Shown here in pieces: positions 43,663 through 51,754 of a stretch of 52,976 bases of DNA. The translations under genes were made by a program, and so were the position numbers. The stretch covers positions 1 through 52,976 of the forward strand of contig JAUSDY010000006.1 of the NCBI GenBank assembly GCA_030650395.1, in the 5' to 3' direction. Each line of letters starts with the position of its first letter. Position 1 is the first letter of the stretch. The notes under the pieces were generated by a model, which saw only the letters and a list, made by a program, of their open reading frames with translations, was not told the DNA's origin and did no database searches. The DNA is from Acidobacteriota bacterium. Its GTDB lineage: Bacteria > Acidobacteriota > Vicinamibacteria > Vicinamibacterales > UBA2999.

Positions 43663-46476
43663 ATGACGATTGTTCGGCGGACTCTCTTGTTCGCGTGCAT
43701 GGCCCTGCTGTTGGGCGCCCCCCTTGCCCACGCGCAGACGACCGGTTCGATTACGGGCAGCGTGACCGACGCGAGCGGCGCGGTGTTGCCGGGCGTGAGC
43801 ATCACGCTCAGTGGTGACCGCCTGATCGGTGGCCCACAGACCCAGGTGACGGACACCAGCGGCACCTACCGTTTCGATCGCCTCGTCCCGGGCTCCTACA
43901 ACGTCAAGTTCGAGTTGCAGGGATTCCGCACCGTAGATCGGCCCGACGTGCGCATCAACGCGGCGTTTGTGGCCACCATCAACGGCAAGATGGAAGTCGG
44001 CGCGGTGAGCGAGACCATCACCGTCACCGGCGAATCGCCGACCGTTGACGTGCGCTCGAACGTGCAGCAGACGGTGATGAACCAGGAAATCCTGGAAGGC
44101 ATCCCGACCGGCCGCGATCCATGGTCGCTCGCCAAGCTGATCCCCGGCGTGCAGGTGGCGACGTATGACGTCGGTGGCACGCAGTCGATGCAGCAGAGCA
44201 GCATGTCGGCGCACGGTTCCAACACTGCCGACGTCAGCTACAACATCGACGGCGCCACGGTGAACTGGCCGGGGGGCGGCGGCGGCGCGACGATGATCTA
44301 TTACGACCAGGGCATGTTCGAAGAGGTCAACTACATGACCTCGGCGATCCCCGCGGAGGTGATGGCGGGCGGCGTCTCGATCAACATGGTGACCAAGGAC
44401 GGCGGCAACGTCTGGAGGGGCAACCTCCGCTACAACTTCGCCAACGACGATCTGCAGGGCGAGAACTGGGCCGCTACCCAGCAGCTCAATCCGAACTTCC
44501 GTGGCAACCCGACCATCAAGACTTACGACATGAACCTGTCGGGCGGCGGCGCCATCGTTCAGAACAGGGTCTGGGTCAACGGCACCGTCCGCCGGTGGGT
44601 CGTCAACAAGTTCGTCAGCAACCTGAACCCCGACGGCACCCAGGCGATCGACGACAACACCTTGAAGAACTACTCCGGAAAGGTCGTGGCGCAGCTGACG
44701 ACCAACAACAAGATCTCGGCGGGCTACTTCTGGAACGACAAGATCCGCGGCCACCGCCGCGACGGTAGTAACCGCATCCCCGACATCGCGTCGGTCCACC
44801 AGATCAACCCGGTGCAGACGACGCAGGCCAAGTACACGGGCATCAGAGGACCGCTCGTGTTCGAGTCGAACTTCAGCGTCATGGACGGCGTGACCTGGTA
44901 CACCTACCAGAAAGACACCACGCCCGACGCCATCCGCAAGATCGACTCCGGCCTGGCGGAAGTGTTCTTCGCCTCGGATCGTGAGGATCGCCAGCCGAAC
45001 TCGCGCACCCAGTTCGACAACGTGTTCACCTTTGGCAAGACCGGTCTGGGTGGCGAGCATCTGATGAAGGCCGGCGTGCAGTGGGCCCGCCTCTACTACG
45101 AATCCGAGTACTCGGTGCTCGGCGATCACCACCTGGTCTACAACAACGGCGTGCCGACCTCGGTGTTACAGTTCAACACGCCGACCAACCCGCGGAACGT
45201 CGCGAAGGTTCTCGGGCTGTTCTTCCAGGATTCGTGGTCGATGAACCGCCTGACGCTCAACCTCGGCGCCCGCTACGACAACTACGTCGGCACGCTGCCC
45301 GAGCAGTCGAATCCCGCCGGCCGGTTCATCGGTGCGCGGAGCATCCCTGAGACGGAAGTGATCAACCAGGCCAAGGGCGTGGGGCGTCTGGGCGCGGCGT
45401 ACGATTTGACCGGCACCGGCCGCACCGCGGTGAAGGCCAGCTACAGCCGCTACGGGCTGCAGGTCGGCATCGATCGCGTCACCAACCTGAACCCGCTGTC
45501 CAACGGCTCGCGCTCGTGCCCGTGGACCGATCCGAACCGCGATGGCCGCTTCACGGAGTCCGAAGTGAACGTCGCGCAGTGCTCGGGGTTTGGCGGCGGC
45601 GTCAACACCCGCTATGCCGACGGCATCCGCTGGCCCTACTCGGATGAGATCACGGCCGGCGTCGAAACGCAGCTCCCCGGCGCGGTGCGCATGGGTCTGA
45701 TGTTCTACTACCGCACCAACCGCGATCAGTTCGGCCAGAGGAATGTGGCGGTGCCGACCGGTACCTACACGCAGCACACGGTCAACGTGCCGAACGGTCC
45801 GGGCGGAACGGTGGCGAATCCGAAACCGACGACGGCGACTGTGTTCAACCTGGCCCCGACACTGACCAGCGCGCAGGACCTGGTGCGCGACAACGTCGAC
45901 TACCTCGATACCGAATACAAGGGGATCGAATTCACCGCCACCAAGCGCTTCACCCAGCGGTGGCAGATGCAGGCCGGCTTCACGATCGGCAAGAACGAGG
46001 GCGGCGTCTCGGGCGGCAACGACCTCAACGACCCGAACAACACGCAGTTCCCGACGGGCATTATCGGCAACGACTCCGAAACGGCGTTGCGGATTTCGGG
46101 TAGCTTCGAGCTCCCGGGCCGCATCAGCCTCTCAGGCTCCATGATCGCCAACAACGGCTACCCGTACGTGACGACCTACAACCTGACGCGCGCGTTGGCG
46201 GCGGCCCAGGGCATCGCCCTGATCCGCGCCAGCCAGACTGTGACGCTCAGCAAGCGCGGCGACGAGCGCTACGAAAACGTGACGATGGTCGACCTGCGGC
46301 TGTCGCGCCGGTTCCGGTTCGGCAGCCGCAGCTTCCAGCCGGAGATCAGCTTCTTCAACGTCAGCAACGCCGACACGGCGACCAGCCACACGACCGGTAT
46401 CGGCGCCAACTACCTCAGGCCGACCGAGATCCTGGCGCCGCGCACCATCCGCGTCGGCTTCAGCCTTAACTTCTAA
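43663..46476 (+). CDS. TonB-dependent receptor, Oar-like, with carboxypeptidase-regulatory N-terminus
   Basis: 937 residues from the ATG at 43663, preceded by GGAGG; the upstream open frame is a shadow. Signal peptide RRTLLFACMALLLGAPLAHA. A carboxypeptidase-regulatory-like domain (about 28-110) has GSITGSVTDASGAVLPGVSI, SGTYRFDRLVPGSYNVKFEL and ETITVTGESPTVDV. The plug (about 115-235) has IPTGRDPWSLAKLIPGVQV and SYNIDGATV; the barrel then runs to a terminal aromatic strand, RTIRVGFSLNF. Such receptors are abundant in Acidobacteriota and are thought to import oligosaccharides or peptides with TonB energy; the ligand is unknown. A strong terminator follows. Confidence 0.92.
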   Translation: MTIVRRTLLFACMALLLGAPLAHAQTTGSITGSVTDASGAVLPGVSITLSGDRLIGGPQTQVTDTSGTYRFDRLVPGSYNVKFELQGFRTVDRPDVRINAAFVATINGKMEVGAVSETITVTGESPTVDVRSNVQQTVMNQEILEGIPTGRDPWSLAKLIPGVQVATYDVGGTQSMQQSSMSAHGSNTADVSYNIDGATVNWPGGGGGATMIYYDQGMFEEVNYMTSAIPAEVMAGGVSINMVTKDGGNVWRGNLRYNFANDDLQGENWAATQQLNPNFRGNPTIKTYDMNLSGGGAIVQNRVWVNGTVRRWVVNKFVSNLNPDGTQAIDDNTLKNYSGKVVAQLTTNNKISAGYFWNDKIRGHRRDGSNRIPDIASVHQINPVQTTQAKYTGIRGPLVFESNFSVMDGVTWYTYQKDTTPDAIRKIDSGLAEVFFASDREDRQPNSRTQFDNVFTFGKTGLGGEHLMKAGVQWARLYYESEYSVLGDHHLVYNNGVPTSVLQFNTPTNPRNVAKVLGLFFQDSWSMNRLTLNLGARYDNYVGTLPEQSNPAGRFIGARSIPETEVINQAKGVGRLGAAYDLTGTGRTAVKASYSRYGLQVGIDRVTNLNPLSNGSRSCPWTDPNRDGRFTESEVNVAQCSGFGGGVNTRYADGIRWPYSDEITAGVETQLPGAVRMGLMFYYRTNRDQFGQRNVAVPTGTYTQHTVNVPNGPGGTVANPKPTTATVFNLAPTLTSAQDLVRDNVDYLDTEYKGIEFTATKRFTQRWQMQAGFTIGKNEGGVSGGNDLNDPNNTQFPTGIIGNDSETALRISGSFELPGRISLSGSMIANNGYPYVTTYNLTRALAAAQGIALIRASQTVTLSKRGDERYENVTMVDLRLSRRFRFGSRSFQPEISFFNVSNADTATSHTTGIGANYLRPTEILAPRTIRVGFSLNF

Positions 46477-46481
46477 CGAAG

Positions 46482-46510
46482 AAGGCAAAAGGCAGAAGGC
46501 AGAAGGCAAA
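46482..46510. repeat. GGCAGAA / GGCAAAA word repeat
   Basis: GAAGGCAAAAGGCAGAAGGC then AGAAGGCAAA: four copies of a 7-nt word between the TonB-receptor stop and its terminator. Confidence 0.65.
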
Positions 46511-46546
46511 AAGGGCGCGGCACCTTCGGGTGTCGCGCCTTTTCTT
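46511..46546 (+). terminator. Intrinsic terminator after the TonB receptor
   Basis: Stem GGCGCGGCACC (46514-46524), TTCG tetraloop, GGTGTCGCGCC (46529-46539), then TTTTCTT. Eleven pairs including one G-U. The clearest rho-independent terminator in the window. Confidence 0.85.
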
Positions 46547-46567
46547 CAGACAGGCGATCGACGAATC

Positions 46568-47040
46568 ATGAAATGGTTTCTACGGGCCGCCGTCGTGTTG
46601 GTGGCCGCCTACATCCTGTTGGCCGGGGCCGTGACCGCGGCCATGCTGCAACCGCCCGAGCGGTTCGGCCAGATCATGAAGGCACGTGCCTGGGGCGGTG
46701 GTGTGGGGCGTGCTGCCCGGCCCGCGCCTCTGGTTGTGGGCCCGCCGCGGCGCGCTAGTCGAGGGTCAGCCGGCACCCGACTTCACGTTGCCGGCCTACG
46801 ATCATTCAGGCCGCGTGACGCTGTCGTCGCATCGCGGCCAGCGGCCCGTCGTGCTGGTGTTCGGCAGTTACACGTGACCGCCGTTCCGCCGGGCGGTGCC
46901 CGCGCTCAACGAGTTGTACAGGCAGTATCAAGATCGCGTCGCGTGCTACGTCGTCTACATTCAGGAAGCCCACGCGATACCCGTTCGGGTTCAAGCCGGC
47001 AGAGGTTGAAGGTGTGTTGAAACGGCTGGCGCCGAACTAA
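46568..47040 (+). pseudogene. Deiodinase-like (DIO/thioredoxin-fold) gene with in-frame UGA, frame-disrupted
   Basis: Three frame segments form one gene. 46568-46681: membrane segment FLRAAVVLVAAYILLAGAVT and ERFGQIMK. One extra G at 46681/46682 shifts the frame; without it the next residues are HVPGAVVWGVLPGPRLWLW, then EGQPAPDFTLPAYDHSG and RPVVLVFGSYT. Then UGA (46875-46877), then PPFRRAVPALNELYRQYQDR and VVYIQEAHA. FGSxT-U-PPFR and VYIxEAH are hallmarks of the iodothyronine deiodinase-like family, whose active-site residue is selenocysteine or cysteine, exactly at this UGA. After EAHA a further frame gives YPFGFKPAEVEGVLKRLAPN to the stop at 47040; about 60 family residues, including the usual EAHPxDGW continuation, are missing. 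As assembled the gene is disrupted twice besides the UGA. Confidence 0.8.
46890..46902 (+). promoter_or_regulatory. Candidate bacterial SECIS hairpin
   Basis: CGGGC (46890-46894), loop GGT (46895-46897), GCCCG (46898-46902). The loop starts 17 nt after the UGA and has G in its first two positions, as the commonly used bacterial SECIS model expects (about 16-37 nt). In GC-rich DNA such hairpins also arise by chance. Confidence 0.4.
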
Positions 47041-47053
47041 CCACCTATTTCGT

Positions 47054-47059
47054 TACGAT
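47054..47059 (+). promoter_or_regulatory. Candidate -10 box (TACGAT) for CRTAC1 gene
   Basis: TACGAT ends 5 nt before the GTG start at 47065; predicted leaderless. Confidence 0.4.
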
Positions 47060-47064
47060 AGGCC

Positions 47065-48792
47065 GTGCCTTCCCGATGGCCTCGTGTGTTCGCGCTTCTT
47101 CTGACGGCGGGCTGCTCGGCCGACAGCGGTGGAAGCGGCGCGGCGAATGATCCCGGCCGCGGCGGCGACGAGTGGTTCACAGAGCGCGCGCAGGAGACCG
47201 GCCTCGACTTCGTGCATTTCAACGGCGCATCAGGACGCTTCTACTATCCGGAAATTCTTCCACCTGGCGTCGGGTTGTTCGACTACGACAACGACGGCGA
47301 TCTGGATGTCTACCTGGTACAGGGGCGAAGGCTCGGCGCGGACCAGTCGTCCGACACGCCTGGCGCGGGAGCACTCAAGGGCCGCTTCTACCGAAATGAT
47401 CTGCGCGTGAACGCCGACGGCACGCGGCATCTGCATTTCACGGATATCACCGGCAAGAGCGGGATCGACGCGACTCAATACGGTCTTGGCGTCACCGCGG
47501 CCGACGTCGACAACGACGGCTGGGTCGATCTCCTGCTGACGAATTTCGGAACGAACCAGCTGTTTCACAACAACAGCGACGGGACCTTCACGGACGTCTC
47601 GAAGCCGCGCGGCATCGAGGACGATTCGGGGCGCTTCGCAGTGTCGGCGGCGTTTCTCGACTACGACCGAGACGGATGGCTGGATCTGTATGTCGCCAAC
47701 AATGCCAACTACACGCTGCAGAACGAAACGGTTTGCCCCAACATGGCGGGTGCCCGCGACTATTGCCCTCCGCAAATCTACGGGGGCCAGCCGGATCGGC
47801 TGTACCGAAACCAGGCGGGACGATTCGTCGATGTCAGCACGAAGGCGCTGGCCGGAGGAAAGTTCGGACCGGCCCTGGGCGTCGCCACCGCCGACTACAA
47901 CGGCGATGGCTGGATCGACATCTACGTCGCCAACGACGGCGAGGCGAATCTGCTGTGGATCAACCAGCGCGACGGCACCTTCCGTGAAGCGGCGCTGCTC
48001 GCGGGAGCCGCTTTGACCGAAGAAGGAAAAGCCGAAGCGAGCATGGGCGTGGACGCCGGAGACTTCGACAACGACGGCGACGAGGACCTCGTCATGACCG
48101 AGCTGACGGGCCAGGGATCCAACCTGTATGCCAACGACGGGTCCGGCATTTTTCGCGACGTCAGCGCGGCGTCGGGGCTCGGTCAGTTGAGCGTGCCGTA
48201 CACGGGATGGGGCACCGCCTGGTTCGACTTCGACAACGACGGATGGCTCGACATCCTCTCGGTCAACGGGACAATCGTCGCCGCGTCCGGCCGCGGCGCG
48301 GAAGCGTTTCCGTACGACCAGCGCAAGGTGCTGTTCCGCAATCGGCGCGACGGACGGTTCGAAGACGTGACAGGCCAGGCAGGCGCGGTGTTCGAGCTGT
48401 CGGAATCCGGCCGCGGCGCGGCGTTCGGCGATATCGACAACGACGGCGATGTCGACGTCCTCGTCGGCAACGACGGTGGTCGCGTTCGCTTGTTGATCAA
48501 CAACTCCGGCAACCGGAGTCACTGGCTTGGGATCCGCCTGGTGGGGCCAACCGGCCGCGACATGCTGGGCGCGCGCGTCGAAGTAATTCGTGGCGGCAGC
48601 CCGACGATCTGGCGCCGCGCACGGTCTGACGGCAGCTACGGATCGGCGAACGATCCGCGCGTGCTGGTGGGCCTTGGCACGGTGACCGATACACCCACAG
48701 TCCGGGTGCACTGGCCCGACGGCCGTGCCGAAGCATGGTCAGGCGTCGCCATCGATCGATGGATGACGATGAGAGAAGGCAGTGGCCGGTGA
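47065..48792 (+). CDS. CRTAC1-family FG-GAP/VCBS repeat lipoprotein with ASPIC/UnbV domain
   Basis: 575 residues from a GTG start. Lipoprotein signal PRVFALLLTAGC. Seven calcium-binding DxDxDG loops mark VCBS/FG-GAP blades of a beta-propeller: DYDNDGDLDVYL, DVDNDGWVDLLL, DYDRDGWLDLYV, DYNGDGWIDIYV, DFDNDGDEDLVM, DFDNDGWLDILS and DIDNDGDVDVLV. The C-terminus (HWLGIRLVGPTGRDMLGARV to VRVHWPDGRAEAWSGV) is the ASPIC/UnbV domain. Surface-exposed, probably binding a ligand or matrix; the function of the family in bacteria is not settled. Its stop overlaps the TPR gene start (GTGA), giving a coupled three-gene operon with the TPR and DsbA-like genes. Confidence 0.92.
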   Translation: MPSRWPRVFALLLTAGCSADSGGSGAANDPGRGGDEWFTERAQETGLDFVHFNGASGRFYYPEILPPGVGLFDYDNDGDLDVYLVQGRRLGADQSSDTPGAGALKGRFYRNDLRVNADGTRHLHFTDITGKSGIDATQYGLGVTAADVDNDGWVDLLLTNFGTNQLFHNNSDGTFTDVSKPRGIEDDSGRFAVSAAFLDYDRDGWLDLYVANNANYTLQNETVCPNMAGARDYCPPQIYGGQPDRLYRNQAGRFVDVSTKALAGGKFGPALGVATADYNGDGWIDIYVANDGEANLLWINQRDGTFREAALLAGAALTEEGKAEASMGVDAGDFDNDGDEDLVMTELTGQGSNLYANDGSGIFRDVSAASGLGQLSVPYTGWGTAWFDFDNDGWLDILSVNGTIVAASGRGAEAFPYDQRKVLFRNRRDGRFEDVTGQAGAVFELSESGRGAAFGDIDNDGDVDVLVGNDGGRVRLLINNSGNRSHWLGIRLVGPTGRDMLGARVEVIRGGSPTIWRRARSDGSYGSANDPRVLVGLGTVTDTPTVRVHWPDGRAEAWSGVAIDRWMTMREGSGR

Positions 48793-50369
48793 AGCGACTG
48801 GCCGCGATCATCGGCGCATTGGTGCTTCTGGCCGGCGGCTGCAGCTCTCGAGAGGATCGGGAACCGCCGTTGAAGCCGGTGTCGCTGCCCGATCTGTCGA
48901 AAATGACCGCGTCGGCGCAGAAGCAGATTCGCGAGGCGCACGGATCGCTGACCAAGACCATCGAGAAGCACGAGGCCGCGCCGGCCAAAGTCGCCGAAGC
49001 GTACGGCACCTTGGGACGAATCTTCATGGCCGCCGATCAGACCGACGCGGCCGAACCCTGCTTGCTCAATGCCCAGACGCTGGCGCCGTCCGACATCCGC
49101 TGGCCCTACTATCTGGGGCACCTGAACCGCGACCGCGGCCAACTGCCGGCCGCGGCGGCGTTCTTCGAACGCGCGCTCGAACTGCGGCCGGATGACCTGG
49201 CCTCGCTCGTCTGGCTCGGTGACATCTATCTGGCATTGGGGCGGCCGGACGATGCCGAGCCCCGATTCGCGAAGGCGCTGGCGCTCCAGCCCAACTCGCT
49301 GTCGGCGCGATTCGGCCTGGGGCGCACCGCGTTGGCGAAACAAGACTACAGCGCTGCGGTGACCCACCTCGAAGGCGTGCTGGCCCAGGATCCTGAAGCG
49401 GCCGGAGCGCACTATCCGCTGGCGATGGCGTACCGCGGCGTGGGAAAACTGGACAAGGCCGACGCGCACCTGCGGCAGCGGGAAGATCACGTCATCCTTC
49501 CAGCCGATCCGTTGATGGTGGAACTGGAAGAACTGCTGGAGAGCCCCCAGGCCTACGAGTCCCGGGGCATTCGCGCGCTCGACCGGAAGGATTGGACCGA
49601 GGCGGCCACGCTGTTCCGCAAAGGTTTGGCGATCGCACCCGACAATGCCGCCCTTCATCACCGGCTGGGTACGGCGCTCTACTTGATGGGAGACGGCGCC
49701 GGCGCCCGCAACGAGTTTGAAGCCGCCGTGCAGGCCTCCCCGGATTACCACCTGGCGCAGTACAGTCTCGGCGTGCTGCTGCAGGCGGACGGCCGCCACG
49801 CCGAAGCCATCGATCGGTTTACCGCGGCCGTGCGATCGCGGCCCGGCGATACGGCTGCGCGTGTCCGCCTCGCGGCCAGCCTGCGGCGAATCGGGCGCGC
49901 GAAGGATGCGTTGTCTCATTACGAGCAAGTCGCTGCCATGAACCCCGATCTCACAGAAGCGCGGTTCGGCCATGCGATCGCCTTGGTCCAGATCGGGCGG
50001 CATCGCGAGGCGCGGGACCGCTTGACCGAGGGGATGAAGGCTGATCCCCATTCCTCTCTGTTTGCCCACGGACTCGCGCGCTTGCTGGCCACCGCTCGCG
50101 ACGATCGGATACGCGATGGCCAGCGTGCGATGACGCTCGTGCAGGACCTGCTCAAACAGGGCAGAACGCTCGATTTAGGCGCGACGATGGCGATGGCCCT
50201 GGCGGAACTGGGGCAGTTCGCGCAGGCGGCGACCGTCCAGCGAGACCTGATCGCGGCCGCCGAGAAGGCCGGCCTTCGCGACATGGTGGCGCGCCTGACC
50301 AGGAATCTCGGATTGTACGAACGCGGCGAGCCCTGCCGCACGCCGTGGACGGCGGACGAGGTGCCATGA
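48789..50369 (+). CDS. Tetratricopeptide-repeat lipoprotein
   Basis: 526 residues from a GTG at 48789 (VKRLAAIIGALVLLAGGC, a lipobox); the frame extends slightly upstream. At least ten TPR units fill residues about 70-500, for example AEAYGTLGRIFMAADQTDAA, AAAFFERALELRPDDLASLV, AALHHRLGTALYLMGDGAGA and SHYEQVAAMNPDLTEARFGH, with the usual W/L-G-A-F-A-P spacing. It probably scaffolds a protein complex at the inner leaflet of the outer membrane. TPR partners directly after CRTAC1 genes are common in Acidobacteriota and Planctomycetota, so the two probably work together. GTGA and ATGA overlaps couple it to both neighbours. Confidence 0.9.
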   Translation: MKRLAAIIGALVLLAGGCSSREDREPPLKPVSLPDLSKMTASAQKQIREAHGSLTKTIEKHEAAPAKVAEAYGTLGRIFMAADQTDAAEPCLLNAQTLAPSDIRWPYYLGHLNRDRGQLPAAAAFFERALELRPDDLASLVWLGDIYLALGRPDDAEPRFAKALALQPNSLSARFGLGRTALAKQDYSAAVTHLEGVLAQDPEAAGAHYPLAMAYRGVGKLDKADAHLRQREDHVILPADPLMVELEELLESPQAYESRGIRALDRKDWTEAATLFRKGLAIAPDNAALHHRLGTALYLMGDGAGARNEFEAAVQASPDYHLAQYSLGVLLQADGRHAEAIDRFTAAVRSRPGDTAARVRLAASLRRIGRAKDALSHYEQVAAMNPDLTEARFGHAIALVQIGRHREARDRLTEGMKADPHSSLFAHGLARLLATARDDRIRDGQRAMTLVQDLLKQGRTLDLGATMAMALAELGQFAQAATVQRDLIAAAEKAGLRDMVARLTRNLGLYERGEPCRTPWTADEVP

Positions 50370-51754
50370 GGGGAGCACGAATGTTTGGCGTGGCCCGCGC
50401 ACTCTGGCTCGTCGCCGCCGCGGTCCCCGCGACCGCCCAGCCCGCTATTGCCCCGCAGCTCGCCGTGACGGGCGCCGTCGCCGATGTCAACGGCCTGACG
50501 ATTACCGGCGTGAATTTCGGAACCGACCCGTTTGTGACACTGGATCTTGTTCCGTTGACGCTTCGCAGCGCGGCCGACAAGCAGATCTCCGCGGTGGTGC
50601 CGGTCAGCGCGATGCCGCCCGGCGACTACCTGCTCACCGTCAGCCGTGGACCGGCTCCGTCCGAGAACGGATCGTTCCAGTTGACCCTCGGCGCAGCCAA
50701 ACCGAAGCCGCTCGAAGTGGATAAGGGTACTCCGGGCGCCCGAGCGACCGCCGCGCCCTCAGGCGCGGGCGCTGAACCCGCCGTGCAGGTCGGCGACCGT
50801 GTCATCAGCGTGGCCGAAGTCGATCGCGAGTGGCAACGGACGGATCCCGCTAGTTACATCGCGCTAAGCCGGCAGATGCACGAGATGCGGCGGCGCATTG
50901 CCGATACGCTCGCGGCCGACGAACTGCTGGCCCGCGAGGCGGCCGCACGCGGGCTGACGACCGAGGCGCTGCTCAAGCAAGAGATCCCGAAGCGCGTGAT
51001 CACGACGCCCGACTCCGCGGTGCAATCGCTCTACGAAGGGCTCGGCGATCACGCGCGCGGCGCCACACTGGAGCAAATAAGGCCGGCGCTGCGCGCGTGG
51101 CTGCAGAAGATCACCGAACCAGAACTGGCGAAGATGGCATACCTCGAAGAGCTGATGAAAGTCTCAACGCGCGTCGAGAACTTTCTCGTGGCGCCGAGGG
51201 TAGCGGTTGAACGTACCGCGCAGGATGCGGTCCTTGGACCCGCGACGGCGCCCGTCGAACTGGTCGCGTTTGGGGACTTTCAGAACACCGAGTACGCGAG
51301 ATTCGCTCGCTCGTTCGGCCGGGTTCGCGACACGTTTGGCGATCGGCTGCGACTGGTGTTCAAGAACCTGCCGACGCTCGGTCCATCGTCAGTGGCGGCC
51401 GCCGAAGCCGCGCAGTGCGCCCTGTCACAGGGCAAGTTCTGGCCGTATCATGACGCGCTCCTGGTGCCGCAAGGCATCGCCGGCGCCGCGCAACTCAAAC
51501 GGGTCGCGGCCGATCTGGGGCTCGACGCCACGCCGTTCGATGCCTGCATCGATCGCGGCGCGACGCGCGGCGTCGTGCAGCAGGCACTGGAGGAGGCGCG
51601 ACGATATGGCCTGCAGAGGAGCCCGAGCTTCCTGATCAACGGACGGCTGGCGCCCGATCCGCCGGCCTTCCTGCCGCCGTTCGATTACTTCAAGCGCCTC
51701 ATCGAGGAGGAGTTGGGTCTTCAGGCCCGGGCGGCTTCGCGGAAGCAACAGTGA
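50366..51754 (+). CDS. Exported DsbA-like protein lacking its CxxC, with TIG-like and SurA-like N-terminal regions
   Basis: 462 residues from the ATG at 50366 (ATGA overlap with the TPR gene); an alternative ATG lies at 50381. Signal peptide ARALWLVAAAVPATAQ. Residues about 20-110 resemble an IPT/TIG immunoglobulin-like domain (ITGVNFGTDPFVTLDLVPLT, VVPVSAMPPGDYLLTVSRG). Residues about 130-280 (VGDRVISVAEVDREWQRTDP ...) resemble a SurA/parvulin-chaperone N-terminal helical region. The last about 180 residues are a DsbA-like thioredoxin domain: PVELVAFGDFQNTEYARFAR, FKNLPTLGPSSVAAAEAAQC and GLQRSPSFLINGRLAPDPP (cis-Pro present). The usual F-x-CPYC active site reads FQNTEYAR, so both catalytic cysteines are gone. 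Probably a structural or chaperone role, not redox. Confidence 0.85.
   Translation: MRGARMFGVARALWLVAAAVPATAQPAIAPQLAVTGAVADVNGLTITGVNFGTDPFVTLDLVPLTLRSAADKQISAVVPVSAMPPGDYLLTVSRGPAPSENGSFQLTLGAAKPKPLEVDKGTPGARATAAPSGAGAEPAVQVGDRVISVAEVDREWQRTDPASYIALSRQMHEMRRRIADTLAADELLAREAAARGLTTEALLKQEIPKRVITTPDSAVQSLYEGLGDHARGATLEQIRPALRAWLQKITEPELAKMAYLEELMKVSTRVENFLVAPRVAVERTAQDAVLGPATAPVELVAFGDFQNTEYARFARSFGRVRDTFGDRLRLVFKNLPTLGPSSVAAAEAAQCALSQGKFWPYHDALLVPQGIAGAAQLKRVAADLGLDATPFDACIDRGATRGVVQQALEEARRYGLQRSPSFLINGRLAPDPPAFLPPFDYFKRLIEEELGLQARAASRKQQ

Noticed and set aside
43588-45132. 514-codon minus-strand frame opposite the TonB receptor
   Set aside because: Composition is that of an antisense shadow (His/Arg/Val/Asp rich) with no domain; the receptor on the plus strand has full motifs.
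46875-46877. UGA simply ends a short thioredoxin-like ORF
   Set aside because: Family-specific sequence (PPFRRAVPALNELY, VVYIQEAHA) continues in the same frame after it; a recent nonsense mutation of a Cys codon remains possible and is kept as the alternative.
47230-48711. 493-codon minus-strand frame opposite the CRTAC1 gene
   Set aside because: Antisense of the calcium-loop repeats; no coherent protein features.
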